This document shows, piece by piece, positions 45,199 to 55,420 of a stretch of 64,000 bases of DNA. Every line of letters starts with the position of its first letter. Within the stretch, counting starts at the first letter, position 1. The notes under the pieces are model-generated. The model was not told the DNA's origin, did not search any database, and worked only from the letters and a program-made list of their open reading frames with translations. The translations under genes and the position numbers were made by a program. The stretch is from Craterostigma plantagineum (Eukaryota; Streptophyta; Magnoliopsida; Lamiales; Linderniaceae): the NCBI GenBank assembly GCA_027422505.1, contig JAPQWV010001391.1, positions 27,265 to 91,264 on the forward strand, read 5' to 3'.

Positions 45199-48100
45199 AT
45201 GGGCGATGAGAGCAAGAAAGGCGATACCTCCGGCGCCGTGATCGTAGGCGATGGGAGCAAGAAAGCCGATGCCTCCGGCACCGTGATCCAGAGAGTGATT
45301 CGTGAGGTGGGCGGCGGGAATAGCTACCCCGTTCTCACCAAGACCAACTACTCTGACTGGGCGCTCATGATGAAGGTGAAGCTGAAGGCGAGAGCGTTAT
45401 GGAACGCCATCGAGAAGGGCACTGCTGATGAGCAGGAAGACATGATGGCGCTCGATGCGTTGGTGAGTTGCGGTCCCGCCCGAGATGGTGTCGACGATCG
45501 GCTCCAAGGAGACGGCCAAGGAGGCTGGGACGCGATCGCGACCATGAGGATCGGGGACGATCGTGTGAAGAAGGCAACGGCGCAACAGCTGCGTCGCAAA
45601 TTCGACCTCGCCTCGTTCAATGACGGCGAGACCGTGAGGAGTTCGCGCTACGCCTCAATGGCATGGCGGCGCACCTCACCACGTTAGGAGAGGAGATGGA
45701 GGAAAAGGAGATCGTAGCCAAGATGCTACGAAGTCTGCCTCCTCGCTTCAAGCAGATCGCGATTGCAATCAAGACCTTGCTCGATCCATCCACCATGACG
45801 GTCGCCGATCTCACCGGGCGATTGCAAGAGGCGGAGGAGGAGTTGAATGGACCCCCGGCGTCACTACAGCACGAGGGCAAGTTGTATCTCACTGAGGAGC
45901 AGTGGGACGCGCAACGAAGAAGCGAGAGGCGGAGAACCACTCACGCGGTCGTGGCGCGAATAGAGGAGGCGGCCGACGCGGGCGCGGTCGTGGGCGAGCT
46001 GGCGAGTCGAGTGGGCCGGCTACTTCGAACAAGCGCGCAGGTGACGAGTGCCGAAATTGTGGGAAGCTGGGCCACTGGCCCGGGAGTGCTGGTCGAAGCC
46101 CAAGAAGGCGCAGGCCCATGCAGTCCACGAAGAGGAAGAGGCCTCACTTTGTCTCGCAAAGTGCTCCCCATTCTCTCCCCACCGACTCCGCAATCGACGG
46201 CGACTTCGTCGACGTCGTCCATGGCCCAGATCGAGATCCGCGAAGAGAAGGTATTCGCGCAGCTCGGGGAGAAGAAGAGGAACGGGAGGCGGAGACGTGG
46301 GTCCTGGACTCGGGGGCAACCAATCACATGTCCGGATCTAGAACCGCCTTCTCGAAGCTTGACGTGGCGGTACGAGGCACCGTGCGTTTCGGCAACGACT
46401 CGGTGGCACGCATAGAAGGGCGGGGCACTGTCATCTTTGTGTGCAAGAACGGGGAGCTCCGTTCATTCGACGGCGTCTCTTCATTCCACGGTTGACGACG
46501 AACATCGTGAGTCTTGGCCAGCTAGACGAGGTCCGCTACAAGATCGAGATCGAAGATAGCGTTATGCGGATTCGGGAGCTCGGCGGTCACTGTTGGCAAG
46601 GGTGACGCGCGAGGCGAACCGTCTATACTTCTTCGGATCAAGATAGCATCGTCGATGTGCTTAGCGGTGCGCGGGCGCGGCGACGAGGTGGCATGGCGCT
46701 GGCATGATCGCTTCGGCCATGTCAACATGGCGGCGCTCCGGAAGCTAGCTCGGGAGGAGCTGGTGCGCGGACTGCCGGAGATCGGACAGGTGGACCAGCT
46801 GTGCGATGCATGTCTGGCTGGGAAGCAGAAGCGCACCCCATTTCGGGGAAAGCGGAGTATCGTGCGAAGCAGCGACTTGAGCTTGTGCATGGCGATCTGT
46901 GCGGGCCAATCACACCAGCAACCCCAAGCGGCAACAGGTACTTCTTGTTGCTCGTCGATGACCTTAGCCGTTATATGTGGGTAGTCACCATTCCTACGAA
47001 GGATCGTGCTGCGGCTGCCATCAAGGAACTCCAGCACGGGCCGAGGGGGAGTCCAGGCTGAAGCTGGGGCACTTCGGACCGATCGTGGTGGAGATTCACG
47101 TCGATCGAGTTTGCGGAGTATTGCGCCGGAGAAGGGATACATCGCCAACACACCGCACCATATAGCCCGCAGCAGAACGGCGTGGTCGAGCGACGGAATG
47201 GGACGGTGGTGGCGACAGCGAGGAGTATGCTCAGGCGAAGGGGCTGCCGGGCTGGTTCTGGGGCGAGGCTGTGACCACCGCGATATACATCCTCAACCGA
47301 TGCCCGACGAAGAGCGTGGACGGCATGACGCCGTTCGAAGCATGGCATGGGAAGAAGCCGGCAGTGCATCACTTGAGGACGTTCGGCTGCATCGTCTATG
47401 TTCGGAACACGACGCCGCATCTGAAGAAGCTCGAGGATCGTGGCTGTAAGATGATCTTCATCGGCTACGAGCGCGGCTCCAAAGCGTACCGCGCTTACGA
47501 CCCTGTCACGAAGCGTGTCCACGTGACGCGCGACGTGGTGTTCGACGAGGGAGCCCAATGGGACTGGGACTCTGTAGAGGCCGACGGCGAGCCGAACGGC
47601 AACGACGACAGTTTCACGGTGGAGTACTCCATCGCGAACCACGAACCTCCAGTGGCTGAGGTCACCGAGGAGGCACCTAGCACGGCAACTCGGAGGGCGA
47701 GCTGACGCCACCGACATCACCTCATGGTGGTGGAGGAGCTGTACCTGCGGGATCCAGCGGGGCACAGGAGGTGGAGTTCGCCTCACCGCCGAGCGAGGCC
47801 GGCGAGCACTTGGACGCTGACCACGACGACGACGCCCCTCTCCGATTTCGAAAGATCGAAAACATCATCGGACCGCTTCGCCGCGTGGCTTTGCGCCACG
47901 GGCACTGGTGACGGAGGAACTCCACGCCATGAGCTCCGACGAACCTGCGTCGTTCGCCGAGGCGGAACGCAGCCCCAGCTGGAGGAAGGCGATGATGGAG
48001 GAGATGGACTCGATTGAGGACAACCGGACGTGGTCAATCGCTGACCTCCCGCCGGGCCGTCGGGCGATTGGCCTGAAGTGGGTCTTCAAGGTGAAGAGGG

Positions 48101-49460
48101 ACGAGCATGGGGCGGTGTCCAAGCATAAGGCACGCCTCGTGGTGAAGGGTTACGCACAGCGGCACGGCATCGACTACGACGAAGTGTTCGCGCCGGTGGC
48201 GCGGCTGGACTCGGTACGGCCTGATCATCGCCCTCGCGGCGCACAAAGGATGGGAGGTGCACCACATGGACGTCAAGTCGGCGTTCTTGAACGGAGACCT
48301 GGAGGAGGAGGTCTACGTCGAGCAGCCGCCGGGGTTTGTCATCACCGGCAAGGAGGACAAGGTGCTCAAGCTCCGAAAGGCGTTGTACGGTTGCATCAAG
48401 CACCGCGCGCATGGAATGCGAAGCTGGACAGCACGCTGTTGACGTTCGGCTTCAGGAAGAGCCCGTCGGAACACGCCATCTACATCAGGCAGAACGACGG
48501 CAAGCAGCTGGTGATCGGGGTCTATGTCGATGACCTCGTGATCACCGGCTCCAACGGCGGCGACATCAAGTCATTCAAGGAGGAGATGGCGGCCGCATTC
48601 AAGATGAGTGACCTCGGCTTGCTTCACTACTACCTCGGCATTGAAGTGAAGCAGGGCGCGAGGGGGATCTCGCTGAGCCAGGGTGCCTACGCCGGCAAGA
48701 TCCTGGAGAAGAGCGCATGGCAGGGTGTAACCCATGTCACGTACCCATGGAACCGCGCCTGAAGTTGAGCAAGCTCAGCACAGAGCCGCCGGTCGATGCG
48801 ACGGCATACAGGAGCGTCGTCGGGAGCTTGAGGTACTTGGTCAACACGCGCCCCGATCTAGCATTTGCGGTCGGCTATGTGAGTCGGTTCCTGGAGGATC
48901 CACGCGAGGATCACCTCGCAGCTGTGAAGCGCATCCTGCGCTATGTGGCTGGGACCCAAGATTGGGGACTGGTTCGGCAGGAGGGAGAAGGAGGAGCCTT
49001 ATCTGACAGGCTTCAGCGACAGTGATTACGCCGGGGATGTTGATACAAGTAAAAGCACAACTGGCGTAATTTTCTTCCTCAGCAGCAGCCCGATCACCTG
49101 GCAATCCATGAAGCAGAAGGTAGTGGCTCAGTCCAGCTGTGAGGCAGAGTATATAGCAGCTGCTAACGCTGCTTGTCAAGCATTGTGGCTCGCTCGTTGT
49201 GTTTGTCTGAGGTGCAGGGAACAGCAGCAAGAGCGCCAATGTTGAGGGTGGACAATAAGTCCGCCATTGCTTTGATCAAGAATCCGGTACTCCACGGACA
49301 GAGTAAGCACATTCGAGTGAAATACCACTTCATTCGGGAAGCTGCAGAAGAAGGCTTGATTGGTGTAGAGTTCATCAGAAGTGAGGATCAACTGGGCGAC
49401 ATTCTGACGAAGCCGCTGGAAGGATCAAGTTTCTTGAACTACGGGATAAGATCGGCCTAA
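45199..49460 (+). pseudogene. GC-rich Copia gag-pol, many frameshifts
   Basis: Gag starts at ATG 45199 (MGDESKKGD). The nucleocapsid has an RGRG-rich stretch, then CRNCGKLGHW (near 46035-46070). Protease WVLDSGATNHMSG near 46300. GAG-pre-integrase WRWHDRFGHVNM near 46695, integrase first Asp LVHGDLCGP near 46885, and a GVVER-like Glu region near 47180. RT region starts near 47935, with MDVKSAFLNGDLEEEVYVEQPPGF near 48265 and YVDD at 48523-48534. RNase H FSDSDYAGD near 49010 and VDNKSAIALIKN near 49250. At least ten frame changes. The motifs are well preserved, so decay is either very recent or partly artefactual. Confidence 0.85.
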
Positions 49461-49497
49461 TCGACACCAATGGTGGACACAAGGCTTAGGAGGAGAT

Positions 49498-49739
49498 TGT
49501 TAGGAATAATCCTTGTGATCCCATTTTCCTTTATTAGATTAGGAGAAGATTAGATTAGGATATGATTACATTATCTTTTCCTTATTAGCGTAGGCTAAAT
49601 TAGTCGCCTGATTGTAGGCATTTATTAGTTTCCATGTAAACTTCTATTTAAGCAGTACAGAGGCTACAGAAACCGTAGTCGATTCAGCTTCACAAAACAA
49701 GACCGTGTTCACTGTGTTCGCGTGAGTTTATTTCCAACA
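49498..49739 (+). repeat. 3' LTR of the GC-rich Copia element
   Basis: Starts TGTTAGG after AGGAGGAGAT purines and ends CCAACA before AGGGT. Confidence 0.95.
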
Positions 49740-49798
49740 AGGGTAAGTCGTCTGAAGCCTCGACCAGCCGTAGAGAGTTCTCCTTCCATTATCACTGA

Positions 49799-50293
49799 GG
49801 TGGCACCTAGATGAATCGTTCGTAGACGATTGACCTTCTCTTGGTTATATCACTCGGGACTTTTTCATACACTAGAGCAACAAACAAGGGACTTGCAATG
49901 ATGAGATCAAAGCTCGTTCCACATCATCACATTCACATGATTAAATTACGGGATAACAATATTTTAGTCCTCTGTTTGGGCCATGAGCGTTAATGGTGTC
50001 TCATGTTTTGGGTGTTATTTTTAGTTTTCAACGTTTCTGATTTGGACTGTTTTGGTCCCTCGATTAATTTAATCGCTAATTTAGACGGAATGTAACATGT
50101 GAGAGCACTTGATATTCTTTTACTCGACTTTAAAACCTCATAACACATCTTCTTCTTCTTCTCGACTTAAACGAACAAGAACATCAGTATACATCACATT
50201 AGAGATGGATTGGCAACCTTGAAAATGAGTTAAATGTGATACGCAATGATGCTCACGTGCGTTTTAGTGAATGTAGTTCTCCTTAAATTATAT
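49799..50293. other. 3' flank of the receptor-kinase exon, no gene seen
   Basis: Probably 3' UTR followed by intergenic DNA. Nothing else recognised. Confidence 0.4.
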
Positions 50294-50301
50294 ATTAAAT
50301 G

Positions 50302-50795
50302 TAGGGATGTCAACGGGCTGGGGCGGGGGGGGGATTAGGTCCCCATCCCCGTGCCGACGGGGAATCCCCATCCCCGTCCCGCGAACTAAACGGGGAAAGA
50401 AACGTCCCCATCCCCGCCGGTCCCCGCCCCCGCGGGGATTCCCCGTCCCCACAAATTTTTTTTATAATAAATTATATTTTTATTATAATATAAATTGAAT
50501 ACATTATTTATATTATATATTAAATATTATTTATATTATAATATTAAAAAATGTGTAAAAATATATTAAGCATAATATATAAACTATGTCTAAAATATTA
50601 TTTAGTTATTAATTTAAGCTATAAAATATTTATTTAAATAATATTAATGGCGGGGAACGGGGCGGGGACAGTCCCCGCCTACGGGGACAAAAAATTCCCC
50701 ATCCCTGCCCCGGGGGAATTAAAATTCGGGATTCCCCGCCCCGACGGGGCGGATCCCGCGGGGACGGGGAATTCCCGCCCCCATTGACAAGCCTA
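50302..50795. mobile_element. Complete non-autonomous hAT-type element with GC-rich ends
   Basis: 494 bp. Ends TAGGGATGTCAACGGG and CCCATTGACAAGCCTA are inverted repeats. It is flanked by a perfect 8-bp target duplication, ATTAAATG, at 50294-50301 and 50796-50803, the size expected for hAT. About 150 bp at each end is packed with GGGGA/TCCCC words; the centre is A/T-only. No ORF. Confidence 0.9.
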
Positions 50796-51160
50796 ATTAA
50801 ATGTCTTGTTAAATAAGTCTGTCTAGATATGTATTTGATTCCATTGTTTTTCAAATCATTTTGTTGAAAAGAAAGAACGCACCGCACCTTTAGTGATAAA
50901 TTATGCAAAATGATCAAACAACTGTAATTAAACTAAACAGATGCCGACCTCAAAGGATATTATAAATACGAAAGGCACGAAACGGAAGTCGTCCAAGGTC
51001 AACTTGCATCGTATTGCATCACGTGACATATCCTAATAAACTAAACATTATCCAGAGAGGAGAATAATGCTCTTTTCATTTCAGAACGAAGACCTTCTTC
51101 ATCTTTTGTTTCCTAGAGCTTAGAACCATTCTTCTTCGTCAACTGTTTTCCCTCCTTTGA
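50796..51160 (+). promoter_or_regulatory. Putative promoter of the NBS-LRR gene, copy 2
   Basis: Sequence between the hAT-type element and ATG 51161. Bases 50886-51217 (this promoter plus the first 19 codons) are missing from copy 1. A TATA-like TATAAATA occurs near 50961. Confidence 0.45.
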
Positions 51161-53930
51161 ATGGCGACAGCTTACGCAGCTTTTACTTCTTTGATGCATC
51201 TCATATCTGATCTCCGCGGACATCCCTACCCTCCCACACACTGGATGATGAACATGTCGACTCTCTCAATTCGAACGTCTCTTTCTTTCAGAAATTCCTC
51301 GAAGCACACCATATCTCCGTCGATCTCAAATTGGAGCTTCGAATTGCCGATGCAGCATATGCTGTCGAAGACGTCATCGACGCTCACATAGCGACGAAAT
51401 ATACGATGAAGAGGACTTCAACGCAAGTCTTCAAAAGGCGATAGAAGCCATGGATCTAGTCAAGGAACAAGTGGCGAAGGTGAATTGAACACGGTGAAGA
51501 AAAGGAGCGAGGCAACAACGATCAACCTAGAGGAGTACAACTACAGCCTGATGCAGCATATGCTGCTGAAGGCGTTATCGATGCTCACATAGCAGACGAA
51601 ATATACGATAGAGAGGACTTCAACGCAAGTCTTCAAAAGGCGATGGAAACCATGGATCTAATCGAGGAAGAAGTGGCGAAGATGAATTGGAACACGGAGA
51701 ATAAAAGGAGCCGAGGCAACAACGTGGTGCTATGGAAGACCTGACACTCGAAATTGTGGACAAGCTCACTCTTCGACAGAACAAATCTGGCCGTCGGATT
51801 ATCTCTATAACAGGTATGGCCGGAATCGGTAAGACAACGCTCGCTCGTAAGGTTTATGACCATAAGTGTATTACGGACAACTTTGACGTTCGTGCTTGGG
51901 CTACAGTATCAAAGGACTACGATATACATGAAAGCCTCGTAGAACTTGTTCATTGTCTAGATAAGACGGACAAGAAAGTTTGCGACGGCAGAAGGAACAA
52001 GATTGGGTCTAACCCTATACCAATCTTTGTGCGGCAGAAGGTATCTGATTATAGTGGACGATCTATGGGATAGATTGCGATCCTTCTTTCCGGGTAGCCC
52101 CGGTAGCGGAGTAGTCATAACCACTAGAGAATCAAAATTCAATCCAATTTGCTCACATGTTTTTAAAGTGCGTTTGTTAGATGAGAGCCAAACTTGGAAA
52201 TTATTTTGCAAAACCGTATTCGGACAAGATGATTGCCCTCGGGAACTAGAGGATGTTGGGAGGAAGATATCCGATAATTGCAGAGGACTTCCTCTTTCGG
52301 TTGTCGTGATTGGAGGCCATCTGGCAAGTCTCCAAGAACACGAGAACATTGGATTCTCTAGTGGAAAATTTAAGTTCGACTGTGAATTCGGAAGACGGCG
52401 GTCGTTGTATGAAGATATTATCTTTAAGCTATAGTCATCTACCGGTGTACTTGAAACCTTGTTTCCTTTACATGGGATTTTTCGTGAAGATGAGGAGATT
52501 GATGCTGATAAACTGATACGACTATGGGTGGCCGAAGGATTTCTAAACCAATTAATGGCAAGAGCCTAGAAGAGGTTGCACAAGACTATCTTAATGACCT
52601 TGCTAGTAGGAATCTTATTTTAGTTTCGGATTCATTTTTAGAAGAGGAGAATTATCTTGGTTCAGGATCCATGATCTTTTGAGGGACTTATGCTTGAAAG
52701 AGGCTTTAGAAAAGAAATTTATAGCACCATGCGGAATCAAGATCGAGAATTTCCAAAAAATGAAAGGCGAATTGTCCTTTATCCAAGCAGCTCGTACGAG
52801 GTGAACCCTCTCTATTCCGGCGCTAGTATCCTAAAACGGAGTCCGTTCTTCGTACCTTGATACTTTCATGACGGTGCGTTATTACCATATGCAGTTCATA
52901 AATCATTACGAGTTTTGGCTTGGGACATAAATGTTAGTCAAAATGACGTGTTGGTAGAAGTTGCATGTGAACTTGTTAACTTGCGTTGCCTTGATGTCAT
53001 ATCATTTGATGGGGAGGAATTGGTTACGTTTCCTTCACCAATTTTAAATTCGATATGGAATCTTCAATCTTTATGGTTTGATGATTGCCACGTGGCTGAA
53101 GATATATGGAAAATGTCTCAACTTCGACATATTAAAGCGTTCGAAATACTAAGTCCATTGAATCCACTTCCAAGTGAAAGCCATGGTGGGTGATATGATG
53201 ATCTTGAAGAACCTTCAATCCGTTGGGATGATATTCAATTTCAGCTTTAGTGAAGATCTGATCAAAAGGATTCCCACGTAAGGACACTAAGTGTGGCTTA
53301 TAATAAAAAGTCGAGGGATTCAGCGAAGGGGCGCAATATGCTCTCAACAATATCGCACTTCTCGAAAAGCTTGAAACGTTAAATATGGATTTGCGCAAAG
53401 TGAGATCCATAAGACGAGAAGAGAAATGTCCGCAAGTCTTAATTTCCCCAATTCACTGAAGAGTCTTCAGATTTTCAACCTTGAATTGGATGACGACGAA
53501 GTAACAATGAGTAAGATTGGGTCATTGCCACTGGTCGAAGAACTACATCTGAGTGATTGCAGCATTGGAAGGGAGTGGAAGCACGTTGATGGACAATTTG
53601 TTAGTTTAAAGTGCTTGTGCTCACATCTTGTCGTGATCTCGAATGTTTTACAGCAGACTCCAGCTATTTTCCTTGCCTTGAAGAGCTCTATCTATTGTCA
53701 ATGGATGGGTTGAAGGAGATATCATCCTCGAATATCAGAGATATACAGACGCTGAGACTTATCCATTTGTCTCCATGTCCTGACTCAGTTGTTGTCTCTG
53801 CCAAAGAAATAGCAGACCACCAAAACACGAAATGGGAATGAACAAAATACGAATAGAGGTTGTCTTGGCTTCCTATTCCGGTCTTTCTGCAGAGAGGTTG
53901 CGCGACAGTAATTTTGTTGTCTATGGTTAG
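51161..53930 (+). pseudogene. CC-NBS-LRR resistance gene, copy 2, frameshifted
   Basis: Starts at ATG 51161 (MATAYAAF-TSLMHLI), typical of Rx-type coiled-coil NBS-LRRs. The coiled coil continues in a shifted frame with an EDVID block, duplicated (near 51360 and 51560; the second reads EGVID). NB-ARC has an intact P-loop GMAGIGKTTLA (near 51815), kinase-2 LIIVDDLWD (near 52045), GSGVVITTRES (near 52105), GLPLSVV (near 52288) and an MHD-type IHDLLRD (near 52668). LRRs follow to a stop at 53928-53930. At least eight one- or two-base frameshifts are seen. Better preserved than copy 1 at the 5' end, and it keeps a promoter. Intracellular immune receptor by family; not functional as written. Confidence 0.88.
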
Positions 53931-54185
53931 AAATATGCTGTTTATATCAATGTTGTGAACTCATTGGCAAAAACACTAATTCTATATGCACATTCAAATG
54001 TACCTTTGTTATGTAATCTACCAAGAGATTATCTCCCTTAACCATTAGGACACTCACCGCCCAAAAATGAAAAAATTAAAATAATAATATTACATGTCGA
54101 CAACGTTATTGAAAAATGAAGTTGTATATATCATTCAACAATTGATTATTCAGCCAAACTAACACATGTAATAAAAGACATCCCC
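53931..54185. other. Intergenic DNA, nothing recognised
   Basis: Short A/T-rich spacer between the convergent NBS-LRR and response-regulator loci. Confidence 0.4.
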
Positions 54186-54663
54186 TTATAGAAACTTCTT
54201 GGGAAGCTCGTCCAACGTAGAAACAATAGCAATGGAATTGAGAGGCTTTCCATAGCAATAATCTAAGCCAGCTTCGACGAACTCTTTCTTCTTCGATTCG
54301 ACCCCACAAGACGTTACGCCTACTATCATGCTATTACTCTTTCTCATGGCCCGAATCTCTCGAGTCGCCTGTTGATTTGTTTTTACAAAATTCAAAATTT
54401 TAATTTATAAGAATGCCACATGTATTGAATTTCATTAGTTTAATTATATGAATGTCACATGTATTCCATCCATGACGGGCATTTCCATGTCCATGAGAAC
54501 CAATGAAAATCTTTTCCTACCGAAAAAGATCACCGGCCTCTCTTCCATTTTCAACCGCTTCGATTTCCAATCCGTAACGATTTAAAAGGGCTTTGTGAAG
54601 TTTTCTCGTCATTTTATCGTCGTCCACTACCAATGCGCGGATTTTCGGTACGTACGTATTCAT
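54186..54663 (-). pseudogene. C-type two-component response regulator (ARR22/24-like)
   Basis: Starts at ATG 54661-54663 (MNTYVPKIRALVVDDD). The acidic pair DD and the phospho-acceptor Asp in VLMDMEMPVMDG (near 54475) identify a receiver domain. A GT-AG intron (54369-54458) joins to ATREIRAM, then MIVGVTSCGVESKKKEF-EAGLDYCYGKPL, where the conserved Thr/Ser and Lys of receiver domains are present; stop at 54186-54188. No output domain follows, so it is a stand-alone receiver of the ARR22/ARR24 type, which acts in His-Asp phosphorelay. Two single-base losses near 54520-54530 break the frame; both are in homopolymers and could be artefacts. Confidence 0.8.
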
Positions 54664-54858
54664 GAAGACTGAAATTATTCGAATATACATGTATTTTATA
54701 TCTCTCTTTTAGTCGAGTAAGATCCAAACACTGTGTATCTGCTCAAGTACGCTAGCGTGTCTTAAGTAGAAGCGAGAAAGTTTGTCACGATATTGATGAA
54801 GGATTTCGTATTTTATGCCGTCTTCCGCGACTTTGATGGTCGGAAATTTATTTAAAGT
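54664..54858 (-). promoter_or_regulatory. Upstream region of the response regulator, cut by a Copia element
   Basis: Only 195 bases separate the ATG from the Copia LTR. An ATATAAAAT TATA-like word occurs at about 54692-54700 on the minus strand. A short minus-strand reading (KFPTIKVAEDGIKYEILHQY, near 54720-54850) may be coding debris, but I do not recognise it. Confidence 0.35.
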
Positions 54859-55336
54859 TGTTAGGATATGCGGAAATCCCCGATAATTATTTTGCCCGAA
54901 AAATGACGATAATAAATAAATGAGACGAAAAAATAAATTTGGACAGTGACACGATTTACGTGGTTCGTCAGAATGACCTACTTCCACGGGCCGGAGGGTA
55001 GAACTTCTTTATTATGTGGAGAGACAAACACGTACACTGACGTGATACAAAGCAGCTACAAAATATAAGGAGTAGGCTATACAAGAAAAATAACCAGAGA
55101 GGAGAAGATTTTATCTGCTGTGGTGTTTTTTCTTCTGCATCTGAGGGCCTCTATTTATAGGAGATCATCTGCCCGTTTCTCATGTGAACTCGTGCAGCAA
55201 AAATGATGTGAACAGACTAATAATCAAACCCGCTGCCTTAGCCGATAAAATAATTAAAGTGCCTCTTCTTTTGACTTGTCAAACACCCATGTGCTTATTT
55301 GATTTCTTTCTATCGACATGCAGGTCATAATCAACA
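54859..55336 (-). repeat. 3' LTR of the older Copia element
   Basis: Pairs with 59403-59878. It contains a CTCTATTTATAGGAG TATA-containing palindrome near 55150. Confidence 0.92.
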
Positions 55337-55420
55337 AATCTCCACCTTGACCGTGATGTCGCAATCCACATTGATTTAGTAACCCTTAGTCTGTCTCCCT
55401 CCGCCTATATCCCCGACGGG

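Larger units (their letters stand above)
44926..49739 (+). mobile_element. GC-rich full-length Copia LTR retrotransposon
   Basis: A 4.8-kb element. LTRs of 241 and 242 bp (TGTTAGG...CCAACA) differ by one single-base indel and no substitution, so insertion is very recent. The primer-binding site is TGGTATCAGAGC (45169-45180). The coding interior is strikingly GC-rich and third-position G/C-biased compared with its own LTRs, the other three Copia elements and the host genes. Despite the near-identical LTRs, the interior carries many frameshifts. Confidence 0.95.
44672..49798 (+). pseudogene. Receptor-like kinase last exon split by a Copia element
   Basis: The exon starts after an AG at 44671: AWELYQEGKLLDLVDKEI, then EVLRYMKVALFCSQ, RRPSMSQVVEML, and QLTPPGFF. 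This is the C-terminal end of subdomain XI and the tail of a plant serine/threonine receptor-like kinase, resembling cold-responsive protein kinase 1-type proteins. At 44925 a Copia element interrupts the tail; after it, at 49740, the frame resumes as GKSSEASTSRREFSSFHYH, ending TGA at 49796-49798. The target duplication is AAGGT (44921-44925) against AGGGT (49740-49744), probably AGGGT with one lost G. Upstream kinase exons are absent. Confidence 0.85.

Noticed and set aside
45348..46327. Long overlapping ORFs in several frames of the GC-rich Copia element
   Set aside because: High GC lowers stop frequency in every frame. Only frames with gag, protease and pol motifs are kept.
34693..53930. 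Either NBS-LRR copy as an intact receptor
   Set aside because: Each has several frameshifts as written. Polishing could change this, but the sequence given does not support an intact gene.
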